Shown here one piece after another: positions 42,005 through 51,477 of a stretch of 64,000 nt of DNA (its first letter is position 1; each line of letters begins with the position of its first letter). The DNA lies in the NCBI GenBank assembly GCA_963711595.1, contig CAVQER010000011.1, positions 62,001 through 126,000 of the forward strand, read 5' to 3'. The position numbers and the translations under genes are program-made. The DNA is from JAUSIF01 sp963711595 (GTDB taxonomy: Bacteria; Pseudomonadota; Alphaproteobacteria; Rhizobiales; Xanthobacteraceae). Under the pieces are notes generated by a model, which was not told where the DNA came from, made no database searches, and saw only the letters and a list, made by a program, of their open reading frames with translations.

Positions 42005-42877
42005 ATGCGAGACACGGGAGCGTCAAGCGTGGCCGAGCGATCGATTAGTGAAACCGGAGAGACGAACGGCTCCCCGCCCTCACCTCGCCCGCAGGCCGAG
42101 GCGCGCGACCGCGCGATGGTTCAGTCCGTCGCCGTCGCGGCGCGCGTCCTGAAGGCGCTCGCGGCGGAGGGCGGCGCGCTGCCGCTGAAGCGGATCGCTG
42201 CTGCGACCGGCATGGCGCGCGCGAAGGTGCATCGTTATCTCGCGAGCCTGCGCAACGCGGGTCTCGTCGCGCAAGATCCGGATAGCGGGGAGTACCGCAT
42301 CGGCCCCGCGGCTGTGACCATCGGCCTCGTCGGACTTGGCCGCATGAGTCCGGTGCGCCAGCTCGTCGAAGCGCTGCCGCGACTGCGCGACCGTATCAAC
42401 GAGACGGTTACCGCCGCGATCTGGGGCGAGACCGGCGCCACGGTCATCGCGATGGAGGAGAGCGACCGCGTCGTCACCATGAACGTGCGCATCGGCACGG
42501 TGCTGCCGCTGACGACGACCGCGATCGGCCAAGTCTTTCTTGCATTCCTGCCCCAGGCCGTCACGAACCGCCTCGTAGCCGCTGAGCGCCGGTTACCGCC
42601 GAAGTCGGTTACGAGGCCTCCCTCGGAAATGCAACTCGCGAAAATTCTGTCGGAGATCCGCGACAATCGGGTCTGCGTGACCTACAGCGCGATGATGCCG
42701 GGACTCGACGCCATGGCTGCGCCGGTGTTCGACTATCGCGGCGAGGTGGTCGCGGTGATTTGCGCCGTTGGCCGCTTCGAGGGAATGAACGCGAAATCGG
42801 ACGCGCACGTACGTGGATCGTTGTCGGCTGCGGCGGCGGACCTTTCCAAGCAACTCGGCTTCATCGAGCCGCGCTAG
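42005..42877 (+). CDS. IclR-family transcriptional regulator
   Basis: A 290-residue regulator from the ATG at 42005. The N-terminal winged helix-turn-helix (about 35-95) shows VAARVLKALAAEGGALPLKR and AATGMARAKVHRYLASLRNAGLV. The C-terminal effector domain carries the family signature GTVLPLTTTAIGQVFLAFLP. IclR proteins usually control catabolic operons and bind small aromatic or acid ligands. It lies between the binding-protein gene and the monooxygenase operon, and probably regulates both. An extended frame upstream overlaps the divergent gene and was rejected. Confidence 0.9.
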   Translation: MRDTGASSVAERSISETGETNGSPPSPRPQAEARDRAMVQSVAVAARVLKALAAEGGALPLKRIAAATGMARAKVHRYLASLRNAGLVAQDPDSGEYRIGPAAVTIGLVGLGRMSPVRQLVEALPRLRDRINETVTAAIWGETGATVIAMEESDRVVTMNVRIGTVLPLTTTAIGQVFLAFLPQAVTNRLVAAERRLPPKSVTRPPSEMQLAKILSEIRDNRVCVTYSAMMPGLDAMAAPVFDYRGEVVAVICAVGRFEGMNAKSDAHVRGSLSAAAADLSKQLGFIEPR

Positions 42878-42883
42878 CGCCCG

Positions 42884-44068
42884 TCATTCGGCCGCGGTAA
42901 CTCGCGTGGCGTTCGTCGACGCACCCTTACGAAAATACGGAATGATCTCCTTCGCGAAGATCTGCGTGCTCTTGGTCACAAGCTCGTGCGGCAACGTTCC
43001 GAACTGCATCTGCGGCAGAACGTAACCAAAGCCAATTTCCTCGCGATATTTTTCCAACCGCTCGCAAACCGTCTTCGCGCTTCCGCAGAGGAAGATGCCC
43101 TGCTCGATTACCTCGTCGATCGTGCGTGCGCCGGCGGAAATACCGCGTTTGGCGGCGAGGATCCCCTTCATGGATGCGAGGGAGATGTATCCCGGCGGCA
43201 GCAGCATTTCCGGGGGCATGCGCAAAAGCTTGTTCAGGAAGAACTCGATGTGCGGCTTTGCTTCGCGACGCGCGATCGCATCCGTTTCGGCGGCGTAGGC
43301 CGGCATCGACCAGCCGATTTGCTCGTTCGTAGCCTGATAGCCGTGCTTCGCCGCGGCCTCGTGATACATCTGCACGAAGCGCGCGAGCGCGGACACCGGG
43401 CTGAACGTCTGGAGGTACGTGTATTTGCGATCGGGATGCGAGGCCCATTCGATCGTTTCGCGGCTGCCCTGCGAGGGAATCCAGATCGGCGGGTGCGGCT
43501 GCTGATAGGGCCGCGGCCAGCAGTTCACGTACTCGAAGTGATAGTACTTGCCCTCGAACTTGGTCGGACCGGGCTGCGTCCAAGCCTGCACAATCAGATC
43601 GTGCGCTTCGTGGAAGCGGTCATGCGATTCCGCCGGGTTCGCGCCCCAGGAATGATACTCGGCGCCGATGCCGCGCACGAAGCCTGCAATCAGACGGCCG
43701 CCGGTGATGTTGTCGAGCATCGCGAATTCCTCCGCGACGACGAGCGGATTGTTCAGGAGCGGTAACGCACGGCCGAGGACGGCGATCTTGCCGTTCTTCG
43801 TCCGTCGTGAGAGCGCGCCGGCCATAACGCCGGGGATGGGCATCAGGCCGTACGCGTTCTGGTGATGCTCATTGACGCAGACGCCGTCCCAGCCGAGCTC
43901 GTCGGCGTACTCGATTTCATCGAGGTACCGATTGTAGAGCTCGTGGCCGATCTTGGGGTCATAATAGGTGTTCGGCAGCGTCACCCAGGCGGAGTTGTAT
44001 TTCTTGTCGTAGTCGGGATCGAGCGCCGCGTAGGGCATCAGGTGGAAAAAGAAGAATTTCAAACTCAT
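42884..44068 (-). CDS. Luciferase-like (LLM) flavin-dependent monooxygenase
   Basis: A 394-residue TIM-barrel bacterial-luciferase-family oxygenase using reduced flavin. Recognisable elements are YADELGWDGVCVNEHHQNAYG, the barrel strand LLNNPLVVAEEFAMLDNITG, GFVRGIGAEYHSWG, and the later PHPPIWIPSQGSRETIEWAS. The start at 44068 overlaps the hydrolase stop by 4 bases. An open frame upstream continues as a shadow of the hydrolase and was rejected. The substrate is unknown; context suggests catabolism of an organic compound. Confidence 0.9.
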   Translation of the reverse strand: MSLKFFFFHLMPYAALDPDYDKKYNSAWVTLPNTYYDPKIGHELYNRYLDEIEYADELGWDGVCVNEHHQNAYGLMPIPGVMAGALSRRTKNGKIAVLGRALPLLNNPLVVAEEFAMLDNITGGRLIAGFVRGIGAEYHSWGANPAESHDRFHEAHDLIVQAWTQPGPTKFEGKYYHFEYVNCWPRPYQQPHPPIWIPSQGSRETIEWASHPDRKYTYLQTFSPVSALARFVQMYHEAAAKHGYQATNEQIGWSMPAYAAETDAIARREAKPHIEFFLNKLLRMPPEMLLPPGYISLASMKGILAAKRGISAGARTIDEVIEQGIFLCGSAKTVCERLEKYREEIGFGYVLPQMQFGTLPHELVTKSTQIFAKEIIPYFRKGASTNATRVTAAE

Positions 44069-44847
44069 CGCGCGGCCTCCTTCGCGAAAGCGGCGATCTG
44101 GCCGACCCACTCGTCCGCCTTCTCTACCTGCGGAACGTGCCCACACTTGTCGAACACCACGAGCTTCGAGCCGGGAATGAGCTTCTGGTAGGCCGGGCCG
44201 TAGGGCGCGGGGATGATCCTGTCGTGATCGCCCCAGAGGATCAGCGTCGGCACGGAAATACGGTGCAGCCACTTGTACAGGTGCGGATTGTAAAGCCGCG
44301 GTTGCCAGCCGAGCTTTGCCGTCGTCAACCGATTCTTCGCGATCGTCATGCGTTGCTCGTCCGTCATCGGCACGGCGAGCAACTGCTCGGCGATTTTCTG
44401 ATCGACATACATGTTGCGAATGGTGTCTTCCGGCGACCAGAGGAACAAATCCCCCTTGGAGACGCCCTTCACGTGAATCCCGGCGGGACATGAAAGAACG
44501 AGCGCGCTGAGATCCTGGCACGAGCGAACCGCAATCTCGGCGGCGGTCCAGCCGCCGAGCGAGCTGCCAACCAGCGTCAGCTGCTTCAATCCGAACTGCT
44601 TGATGAAGTCGAGATAGAAAAACGCGAGGTCGCCGACGTTGTCGAGCCACTCCGGCGTGTCGGAGTTTCCGTAGCCGGGATGCTCCGGCGCGAGCACCTC
44701 GAACTTTTCCGCGAGCTTCTCCATGAAAGGGAGCCAGATGCCGCCACCGCCCGCGCCGTGCAGATACAGCAGCGGCGCGCCTTTGCCGCCGCGCAGCATG
44801 CGGATCTTGCAACCTGCGACGGTTTCGAAGCTCTCCTGCCCCGGCAT
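44065..44847 (-). CDS. Alpha/beta-fold hydrolase
   Basis: A 260-residue hydrolase. It has the oxyanion HGAGGGG (residues 30-36), the nucleophile elbow GSSLGG (Ser near residue 95) in LTLVGSSLGGWTAAE, the acid in LILWGDHDRIIP and the His in DKCGHVPQVEKA. The pattern is close to meta-cleavage-product hydrolases and related C-C or ester hydrolases. It is translationally coupled to the monooxygenase and 13 bases downstream of the MetF-like gene. Confidence 0.9.
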   Translation of the reverse strand: MPGQESFETVAGCKIRMLRGGKGAPLLYLHGAGGGGIWLPFMEKLAEKFEVLAPEHPGYGNSDTPEWLDNVGDLAFFYLDFIKQFGLKQLTLVGSSLGGWTAAEIAVRSCQDLSALVLSCPAGIHVKGVSKGDLFLWSPEDTIRNMYVDQKIAEQLLAVPMTDEQRMTIAKNRLTTAKLGWQPRLYNPHLYKWLHRISVPTLILWGDHDRIIPAPYGPAYQKLIPGSKLVVFDKCGHVPQVEKADEWVGQIAAFAKEAAR

Positions 44848-44860
44848 TGGCTACCCTTGC

Positions 44861-45857
44861 CTAGCCGAGATAGCTGAAGTGGCCGACGGGGGCGGGCGAA
44901 GGCTCCGACGTACGGCCGCGCGTCGCGCGTTGGCGTCTACCAAAGGTGGAGATTACTTCGGGGATCGCTTCCTCGTGGTTCGGCGCCATAATGTGGACGC
45001 CGGCCACGCCGGGCATTCCCACGAAGGCTTCCATCAGCTCGATGGCGATCTTGCGCCCCTCCTTCATGGGGTCGCTCGCCTTTTCCATTCGGTCGATCAT
45101 CTCGTCGGGAATAATCGTGCCGAACAGATTGTGCTTCATCCAGCGGGCCGATTTCGCAGAGCGCAGCGGCGCGATGCCGATCAAAAGATAGAAGTCGTCG
45201 GGAATTCCCGATTCAGCCAACCGGCGCGTGTAGCGTTCAACAACGCCGACATCCATGCAAAATTGCGTCTGCGCGAACTGTGCACCGGAGGCGATCTTCG
45301 CCTGCAAACCGGAAGGCTTCCAATCCGGCTTGGGATCGACGGGCGCTTCCGCTGCGCCAAGAAAATAATGGGCCTTGCCGCCCACCTTCCGCCCATGCGG
45401 GAGCATTCCGCGGTCGCGAATGGAAACCGCCGTTTCCAGGAGAGTCCTCGAACTCCAGATCGAACACCGGTTTGGCATCGGGCTGGTCGCCCTGCTTCGG
45501 ATCGTCGCCGCGCAGGACAAGAATATTGCGGATGTTGAGCGCAGCGACCGAGAGCAGATCGCTCTGGAGAGCGATACGATTTCGATCCCGGCAGGTGAAC
45601 TGGACGATTGGCTCGATCCCGCTTTCCTGAAGCATCAGCGCCGAGGTGAGCGATCCCAGATGCGCCCGCGCCCCAGCTCCGTCGGTGACGTTCACCGCGT
45701 CAGCGAGACCGCGCAACGGCACGGCTTTGGCCAGCAGTTCATCGCGGCTGGACGATACGGGAGGCGTCACTTCGGCGGTCATGACGAAGCGGCCCGAGCG
45801 CAAGGAGCGCTCGAGATGCCCGCTGACACCCGCCTCACCGATAATCGGCTTGTTCAT
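44861..45857 (-). pseudogene. Methylenetetrahydrofolate reductase-like protein, frameshifted
   Basis: The first about 139 codons (FVMTAEVTPPVSSSRDELL, VNVTDGAGARAHLGSL, NILVLRGDDPKQGDQPDAKP) lie in one frame. At about 45440 the homology moves one base and continues to 44861 (KPSGLQAKIASGAQFAQTQF and IPDEMIDRMEKA). Removing one T (coding strand) at the gagttcg run restores about 331 residues, normal for MTHFR. A family member beside an LLM oxygenase may serve C1 transfer from a demethylated substrate, or flavin chemistry; this is inference. The true metF may lie elsewhere. Confidence 0.85.
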
Positions 45858-46135
45858 TGGCTTTGCGATAGCAGAAGCAGCTTACCAAGATAAGCCGCCT
45901 GCCCATGGTGCGGTACGCATACGCAGCCGTATCTCCGGCTGGCGGGGACACGGGACTTCGTCTGAGTCATTTGGATTCTCGGGCGTGCGGATCGGTCGGA
46001 GTGCTCGTGGAACGATGTTCTTCTAGCCGCCGACTTTCAGGCATTCGCCCGACGGACAGGCATGGTGGCGTTGCACCACCCATATGCCTCCTCTATGTTG
46101 ATTTTTCAAATCACCAATCCTCTTGTGTAAATTTC

Positions 46136-47170
46136 ATGGACACTCGCAAAGACGTGGTCGAGGCGATCGGCCATACGCCGCTGATCCAACTTTGGCGCGC
46201 ATCACAGGCGACCGGATGCAACATCCTCGGCAAGGCCGAGTTCATGAATCCCGGCCAGTCGGTGAAGGACCGTCCGGCCCGGCAAATGATCCTCGAGGCG
46301 GAAAAGCGCGGGGACCTGCGCCCGGGTGGATTGGTCGTGGAAGCGACGGCCGGCAACACCGGCATCGGCCTCGCCCTCGTCGCCAACGCGCGCGGCTACC
46401 GAACGCTCATCATCATTCCGGAGACGCAGAGCCAGGAAAAGAAAGACATGCTCCGGCTCGCGGGCGCTTCCCTCGTTGAAGTGCCCGCAGTGCCATATGC
46501 GAACAAGAACAACTACCAGCACATCGGCCGCCGCCTCGCCGATGAACTGCGCAAGACCGAGAAGAACGGCGTGCTGTTCGCGGACCAGTGGAACAACCTC
46601 GACAACCGCAAAGCCCATTATCTTTCGACCGGGCCGGAAATCTGGGAGCAGACCGAAGGCAAGGTCGATGCGTTCATCTGCTCGGTCGGCACCGGCGGCA
46701 CGCTCGCCGGGGTTTCCGCTTTTCTGCGCGAGCAGAAGAAGGACATCGTGATCGGCGTAGCCGATCCGCCCGGCGCGGCGATGTACAATCTGTTCAAGAC
46801 CGGAGAGGCAAAAGCGTCGACGGGAGACTCTATTACCGAAGGCATCGGGCTCGGCCGGGTAACCCCGATCATCGACGGGCTCAAGGTCGAGAAGCCTTAT
46901 CTGATCCCCGACGATGAAGCGGTGCAGGCCGTTTTCGATATGCTGCAGCACGAAGGGCTGTGCATGGGCGGCTCCACCGGGGTGAACGTCGCGGGGGCGA
47001 TCCGGCTCGCGAAGGAACTCGGCCGCGGCCATACGATCGTGACGATCCTCGCCGACTACGGCACTCGCTATCAGTCAAAGCTCTTTAATCCGGAATTCCT
47101 GCGCTCGAAGAAGCTGCCCGCACCGGATTGGCTCGAACGTAAGGTCAGCGTCCCGGACGTCCGCGTCTGA
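46136..47170 (+). CDS. Cysteine synthase (O-acetylserine sulfhydrylase family)
   Basis: A 344-residue fold-type II PLP enzyme. The PLP lysine is in NPGQSVKDRPARQM (near residue 45), the Asn loop in EATAGNTGIGLALVA, and the phosphate-binding loop reads VGTGGTLAGVSAF. GGSTGVNVAGAIRLA is near the end. It forms cysteine from O-acetylserine and sulfide; the C-terminus is longer than E. coli CysK. The next two genes on this strand are sulfurtransferases. An open frame upstream to 45905 lacks homology. Confidence 0.9.
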   Translation: MDTRKDVVEAIGHTPLIQLWRASQATGCNILGKAEFMNPGQSVKDRPARQMILEAEKRGDLRPGGLVVEATAGNTGIGLALVANARGYRTLIIIPETQSQEKKDMLRLAGASLVEVPAVPYANKNNYQHIGRRLADELRKTEKNGVLFADQWNNLDNRKAHYLSTGPEIWEQTEGKVDAFICSVGTGGTLAGVSAFLREQKKDIVIGVADPPGAAMYNLFKTGEAKASTGDSITEGIGLGRVTPIIDGLKVEKPYLIPDDEAVQAVFDMLQHEGLCMGGSTGVNVAGAIRLAKELGRGHTIVTILADYGTRYQSKLFNPEFLRSKKLPAPDWLERKVSVPDVRV

Positions 47171-47328
47171 CGGCCCAGGTTGACCGCGCGCACGACTTTC
47201 TCCTAGCTCCCATCCCGCCAGCCAGCGGTATCCCCGCGAGCAAGCCCCGATCACCGCCTTGACCAATAGGCGTTGCAAGGCGAACTAGACGGCTTGCGAT
47301 TTCGCGGCGGCTATCCGATCTTGTTCGC

Positions 47329-48177
47329 ATGTCGAGCGGCGCCCCGAATAATTTCGTCACCACCGACTGGCTCGCCGAGCACCTGAGCGACCGCGACCTC
47401 GTCGTCGTCGACGGCTCTTGGTACTTGCCCGCGATGAACCGCGACGGGTTCAAGGAGTATCAGGCGGCGCACATTCCCGGCGCGGTCTACTTCGACATCG
47501 ACGAGATTTCCGATCACGGGGCCGGTCTTCCGCACATGCTTCCCCCGCCCGAGGCGTTCGCGCTGCATATGCGGCGCCTCGGCGTCGGCGACGGGGCGAA
47601 AATCGTCGTCTATGACGGCGCCGGACTCTTCTCCGCCCCGCGCGTGTGGTGGACATTTCGCGTGTTCGGCGCGAACAACGTCAGCCTCCTCGAAGGCGGC
47701 TTTCCCAAGTGGCACGCCGAAGGCCGTCCGACGGAAGCGGGTATGGCGAGCCGGGAGCCCGCCAAGTTCACGCCGAAGTTCAACGAAAAGCTCGTTGCGG
47801 ATCTTGATCGTGTCGAGCAGGCGCTCTCCTCCGGCGGCGCGCAAGTCGTCGACGTCCGGTCAGCCGCGCGCTTTCGCGGCGAAGCCCCAGAGCCGCGGCC
47901 GGGCGTGCGTCCGGGGCGAATGCCCGGGAGTCACAACGTGCCATCGACGGAGATCGTGGCTGACGGCAAGCTGGCATCACCCGAGAAAATCCGTGCGGCT
48001 CTTGCTGCCGGCGGCGTCGACCCCGACAAGCCGATCATCACGAGTTGCGGTTCCGGCGTATCGGCCGCGATTCTCTGGCTCGCGCTGGAAGAGATCGGAA
48101 AGCCGCCGCAGGCCCTCTATGACGGGTCGTGGGCGGACTGGGGGTCCCGCGCCGACAAGCCCGCTGCGACAGGCTGA
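47329..48177 (+). CDS. sseA: 3-mercaptopyruvate sulfurtransferase
   Basis: A 282-residue tandem rhodanese protein. The inactive N-terminal domain includes HIPGAVYFDIDEISD. The C-terminal catalytic domain carries the active-site loop CGSGVSA near residue 238, the mercaptopyruvate type (CGSGVTA) and not the thiosulfate type. It transfers sulfur from 3-mercaptopyruvate, a cysteine breakdown product, to thiols, giving persulfides. The adjacent persulfide dioxygenase would consume the product. Confidence 0.92.
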   Translation: MSSGAPNNFVTTDWLAEHLSDRDLVVVDGSWYLPAMNRDGFKEYQAAHIPGAVYFDIDEISDHGAGLPHMLPPPEAFALHMRRLGVGDGAKIVVYDGAGLFSAPRVWWTFRVFGANNVSLLEGGFPKWHAEGRPTEAGMASREPAKFTPKFNEKLVADLDRVEQALSSGGAQVVDVRSAARFRGEAPEPRPGVRPGRMPGSHNVPSTEIVADGKLASPEKIRAALAAGGVDPDKPIITSCGSGVSAAILWLALEEIGKPPQALYDGSWADWGSRADKPAATG

Positions 48178-48302
48178 AACCGCCCTCCGCGACGTATGCG
48201 GAGACGGCATCGAATTTCAGAAAATTTTTGCATTGGATGTGTTCGCTGCGGCGCGGCAGAGATGCCACCGCGAAGTCCAGAATCTGGTAGAATGTGGACC
48301 TC

Positions 48303-49340
48303 ATGATTTTTCGGCAGCTGTTCGACCAGGTATCCGGCACGTACACCTACCTCCTCGCCAGCCGGCGCGGCGGCGAGGCGCTGATCATCGATCCGGTGAT
48401 CGAGAAGGTCGATCGCTATCTTCAGCTCATCAAGGAGCTCGACCTGCGGCTCGTGAAGGCCGTCGACACGCACATGCACGCGGATCACGTGACGGGGCTC
48501 GGTGCCTTGCGCGACCGCACACAGTGCATCACCGTCATGGGCGAACAGACGCGCGCGGACGTCGTCTCGATGCGCGTCACCGAAGGCGACACGCTTACGG
48601 TCGAGGGCGTCTCGCTCGACGTGCTCTACACGCCGGGCCACACGGACAATTCCTACAGCTACCTCATGGGCGATCGTGTTTTCACTGGCGACACGCTGCT
48701 CATTCGCGGCACGGGGCGCACCGACTTCCAGAACGGCGACCCTCGGGCACAATACGACTCGATCTTCAACAAGCTCCTGAAGCTTCCCGAGCAGACACTT
48801 CTGTTTCCCGCGCACGACTACAAGGGCGACACGGTTTCAACGATCGGCGAGGAGAAACGCTACAACCCGCGTCTGCAGGTGCAGTCGATCGACGAATACG
48901 TCGAGGTGATGAACAACCTGAAGCTTCCGAACCCGAAGCTCATGGACGTCGTGATCCCCGCGAACATGCGGGTCGGGCTGCATCAAGAAGAGGTCGCGAA
49001 ACGCGGCTGGGCGCTCAACGCGGAGCAAGCGACGAAGCTTATCGGCCGGGACGACGTGGAATTCATCGACCTGCGCGAACGGAGCGAGCGGGAGAAGCAC
49101 GGAACGATCCCCGGCTCGCTGCACGCGCCTTACCCCGACCTCTCCGCCAACATCCAGCCGGGCGGCCTGTTGCATCGTCTCGCCAGCAAGGGCGAAAAGC
49201 GGATCCTGTTCTATTGCGCGTTCGGTGAACGCTCGGCGATGGCCGTGCGTGCGGCGCAGGAGGTGGGTCTCACGTCGGCCGCGCACCTTCAGGGCGGGAT
49301 GGACGCGTGGAAGAAGGCCTGCGGGCCCATCGAGCGATAG
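48303..49340 (+). CDS. Persulfide dioxygenase (ETHE1-like) fused to rhodanese
   Basis: A 345-residue two-domain protein. The N-terminal metallo-beta-lactamase domain (about 1-230) has the ETHE1 iron-site motifs THMHADHVTGLG, TPGHTD, FTGDTLLIRGTGRTDFQNGD and FPAHDYKG. The C-terminal rhodanese (about 245-345) has active Cys in the loop CAFGERS. Such fusions oxidise glutathione persulfide to sulfite and recycle it with thiosulfate chemistry. The ATG at 48303 begins MIFRQLFDQVSGTYTYLLA; a GTG three codons earlier is possible. Confidence 0.92.
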   Translation: MIFRQLFDQVSGTYTYLLASRRGGEALIIDPVIEKVDRYLQLIKELDLRLVKAVDTHMHADHVTGLGALRDRTQCITVMGEQTRADVVSMRVTEGDTLTVEGVSLDVLYTPGHTDNSYSYLMGDRVFTGDTLLIRGTGRTDFQNGDPRAQYDSIFNKLLKLPEQTLLFPAHDYKGDTVSTIGEEKRYNPRLQVQSIDEYVEVMNNLKLPNPKLMDVVIPANMRVGLHQEEVAKRGWALNAEQATKLIGRDDVEFIDLRERSEREKHGTIPGSLHAPYPDLSANIQPGGLLHRLASKGEKRILFYCAFGERSAMAVRAAQEVGLTSAAHLQGGMDAWKKACGPIER

Positions 49341-49349
49341 CAACCGCTA

Positions 49350-50105
49350 TCAGCGCAAGATCTGGCTGAGGAACAGCTTCGTCCTGTCGTGCTGCGGGCG
49401 AGCGAAAAATTCTTGCGGATCGTTCATCTCGATGATCTGGCCGCCATCCATAAAAACCATCTGGTTTGCGACTTCGCGCGCGAAACCCATTTCGTGGCTG
49501 ACGACGATCATGGTCATCCCGCTTTTCGCAAGCTCCACCATGGCGTCGAGCACTTCCTTGATCATCTCGGGATCGAGCGCCGAGGTCGGCTCATCGAACA
49601 GCATGACCTTTGGGTTCATGCAGAGAGCACGCGCGATCGCGACACGCTGCTGCTGCCCGCCGGAGAGCTGAGCCGGGTACTTGTGTGCCTGTTCGGGAAT
49701 GCGAACGCGGTTTAGATAGTGCATAGCAATCTCGTCAGCCTCGCGCTTCGGCAACCCGCGCACCCAGATCGGCGCAAGCGTGCAATTCTCGAGCGCCGTG
49801 AGGTGCGGAAACAGATTGAACTGCTGGAACACCATGCCCACCTCACGGCGCACGCCTTCGGTCGCCCGTACGTCCGAGGTCAGCTCGATGCCGTTCACGA
49901 CGACGCGTCCGCGCTGATGCGCCTCGAGTCCGTTGATGCAGCGGATCAACGTGGACTTGCCGGAGCCCGATGGCCCGCACACCACGATACGCTCGCCGCG
50001 CATGACATTGAGACTGATGTCCTTGAGTACATGGAACTGGCCGAACCATTTGTGCACGCCGGTCATCTCGACCGCGATCGAACTGTTGGCGCCGGCGTCG
50101 TTCAT
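49350..50105 (-). CDS. aapP: General amino-acid ABC transporter ATPase
   Basis: A 251-residue polar amino-acid importer ATPase: Walker A GPSGSGKSTLIR, Q-loop FQQFNLFPHLTALEN, signature LSGGQQQRVAIARAL, Walker B VMLFDEPTSALDPE, H-loop SHEMGFAREVA. It is the last gene of the aapJQMP operon on the minus strand. Its 3' end is convergent with the persulfide dioxygenase gene. The start at 50105 is preferred to an upstream ATG inside the spacer. Confidence 0.93.
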   Translation of the reverse strand: MNDAGANSSIAVEMTGVHKWFGQFHVLKDISLNVMRGERIVVCGPSGSGKSTLIRCINGLEAHQRGRVVVNGIELTSDVRATEGVRREVGMVFQQFNLFPHLTALENCTLAPIWVRGLPKREADEIAMHYLNRVRIPEQAHKYPAQLSGGQQQRVAIARALCMNPKVMLFDEPTSALDPEMIKEVLDAMVELAKSGMTMIVVSHEMGFAREVANQMVFMDGGQIIEMNDPQEFFARPQHDRTKLFLSQILR

Positions 50106-50115
50106 CCGATCCTCT

Positions 50116-51474
50116 TCAGCGTCCGGGTACGGCGACGCGGCGCTCGACGAACAGCGCATAGCGCGACATGGCGAAACAGCAGACGAAATAAATGATCCCG
50201 GCGAAGGCGAAGCCCGTGTAGAGCGTCACAGGCGTCGCCCAGTTCGGATCGGAGAAGGCCGCGCGCAGCTGGCCAAGTAAATCGAAGATCGCGATGATGA
50301 GGACCAGCGTCGTATCCTTGAATAACGCTATGAAATTATTGACAATTCCAGGGATCACGAGAACCAGCGCCTGCGGCAGAACGACGAGTCCCATCGTGCG
50401 CCAATAGCCCAAGCCGAGAGCGGAAGCCGCTTCGTACTGGCCGCGCGGGATCGACTGCAGGCCGCCGCGAATGATTTCGGCCATGTAGGCACCGGAGAAC
50501 AGCGACACCCCGATCAGCGCGCGCAATAACGTATCGAAAGTGAAGTTCCGCGGCAGAAACAGCGGCAACATATAGGCGGCGAAGAACAGCACGGTAATCA
50601 ACGGCACGCCGCGCCAGAACTCGATGAAGATGATCGAGAGAGCACGCACGATCGGCATGTTCGACCGGCGGCCAAGTGCGAGGAGAATCCCGATTGGGAG
50701 AGAAAATACAATTCCCGTAACGGCGACGATCAGCGTCACGAGGAATCCGCCCCACAGGCGCGTTTGCACCCGCTCCAGACCGAAATCGAGATCGACGGCG
50801 AGCAAAATCACGGCAAGTGCCGCGAGCACGAGGAGCGTGGCAACGACAGCCGATCGCACGCGCGCGCTGAATAGTCTCGCGCCAATCGCGACGATTCCCG
50901 TGATGAGCGCGGCGCTTACCACGAAGTCGCTCCAGAAGCTCCAGCGCAATCCGGCTTCTCCGCCGACGCCGATCAGTACGTTCCAATCGAAGATGTGCCC
51001 GAGCAGGAAGGCGCGCATCTCGAGATTGCCGCCGGTGAGGAGCACGAACGCGATCAGCGGATACGCCCCGAAAAATAAAAGCGCATTTATCCGCTTGAAC
51101 GGCGCCGACAGAACGAGAAGCGGCGCGAGCAGGATCGCACCCAGGGCAAACACGACGTTTGGGCGCCAGCGTTCGGCGATCGGATAGAACCCGTAGATGA
51201 ACTGGCCGAACTTCGCCCGGATGAACGGCCAACATGCTCCGCTGATGCCGAGGCAATCTTCCCGGCTTGTCCCCTCCCAAACCGCATCCAGAATCAGGAA
51301 GCGGATCAGCGGCGGGAGAACGAGGCCAATCACCGCCGCGCTGACGACCGTCAGTGCCAGATTGAGCGGCGAGGCGAACAGACTACGGCCGAGCGTGCCG
51401 AGTGCCGACGTTATCGCGAGCGGCGGCAACTCGGTCGGCGCGAACTCGGTGCGAACAAAGGTGCGCGTGGCCAT
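50116..51474 (-). CDS. aapM: General amino-acid ABC transporter permease AapM
   Basis: A 452-residue permease. After a hydrophobic N-terminal region comes the family's large insert with the phrase GACWPFIRAKFGQFIYGFYP, which is diagnostic of AapM/BztC. The C-terminal permease core includes the EAA-type loop GGLQSIPRGQYEAASALGLG, which contacts AapP. It is 3 bases downstream of aapQ. Slightly longer than the rhizobial AapM. Confidence 0.92.
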   Translation of the reverse strand: MATRTFVRTEFAPTELPPLAITSALGTLGRSLFASPLNLALTVVSAAVIGLVLPPLIRFLILDAVWEGTSREDCLGISGACWPFIRAKFGQFIYGFYPIAERWRPNVVFALGAILLAPLLVLSAPFKRINALLFFGAYPLIAFVLLTGGNLEMRAFLLGHIFDWNVLIGVGGEAGLRWSFWSDFVVSAALITGIVAIGARLFSARVRSAVVATLLVLAALAVILLAVDLDFGLERVQTRLWGGFLVTLIVAVTGIVFSLPIGILLALGRRSNMPIVRALSIIFIEFWRGVPLITVLFFAAYMLPLFLPRNFTFDTLLRALIGVSLFSGAYMAEIIRGGLQSIPRGQYEAASALGLGYWRTMGLVVLPQALVLVIPGIVNNFIALFKDTTLVLIIAIFDLLGQLRAAFSDPNWATPVTLYTGFAFAGIIYFVCCFAMSRYALFVERRVAVPGR

Positions 51475-51477
51475 CGA

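Noticed and set aside
44069..44812. N-terminal extension of the LLM monooxygenase across the hydrolase gene
   Set aside because: The upstream part is the hydrolase read in another frame; conservation of the oxygenase begins at MSLKFFFFHLMPYAALDPDY.
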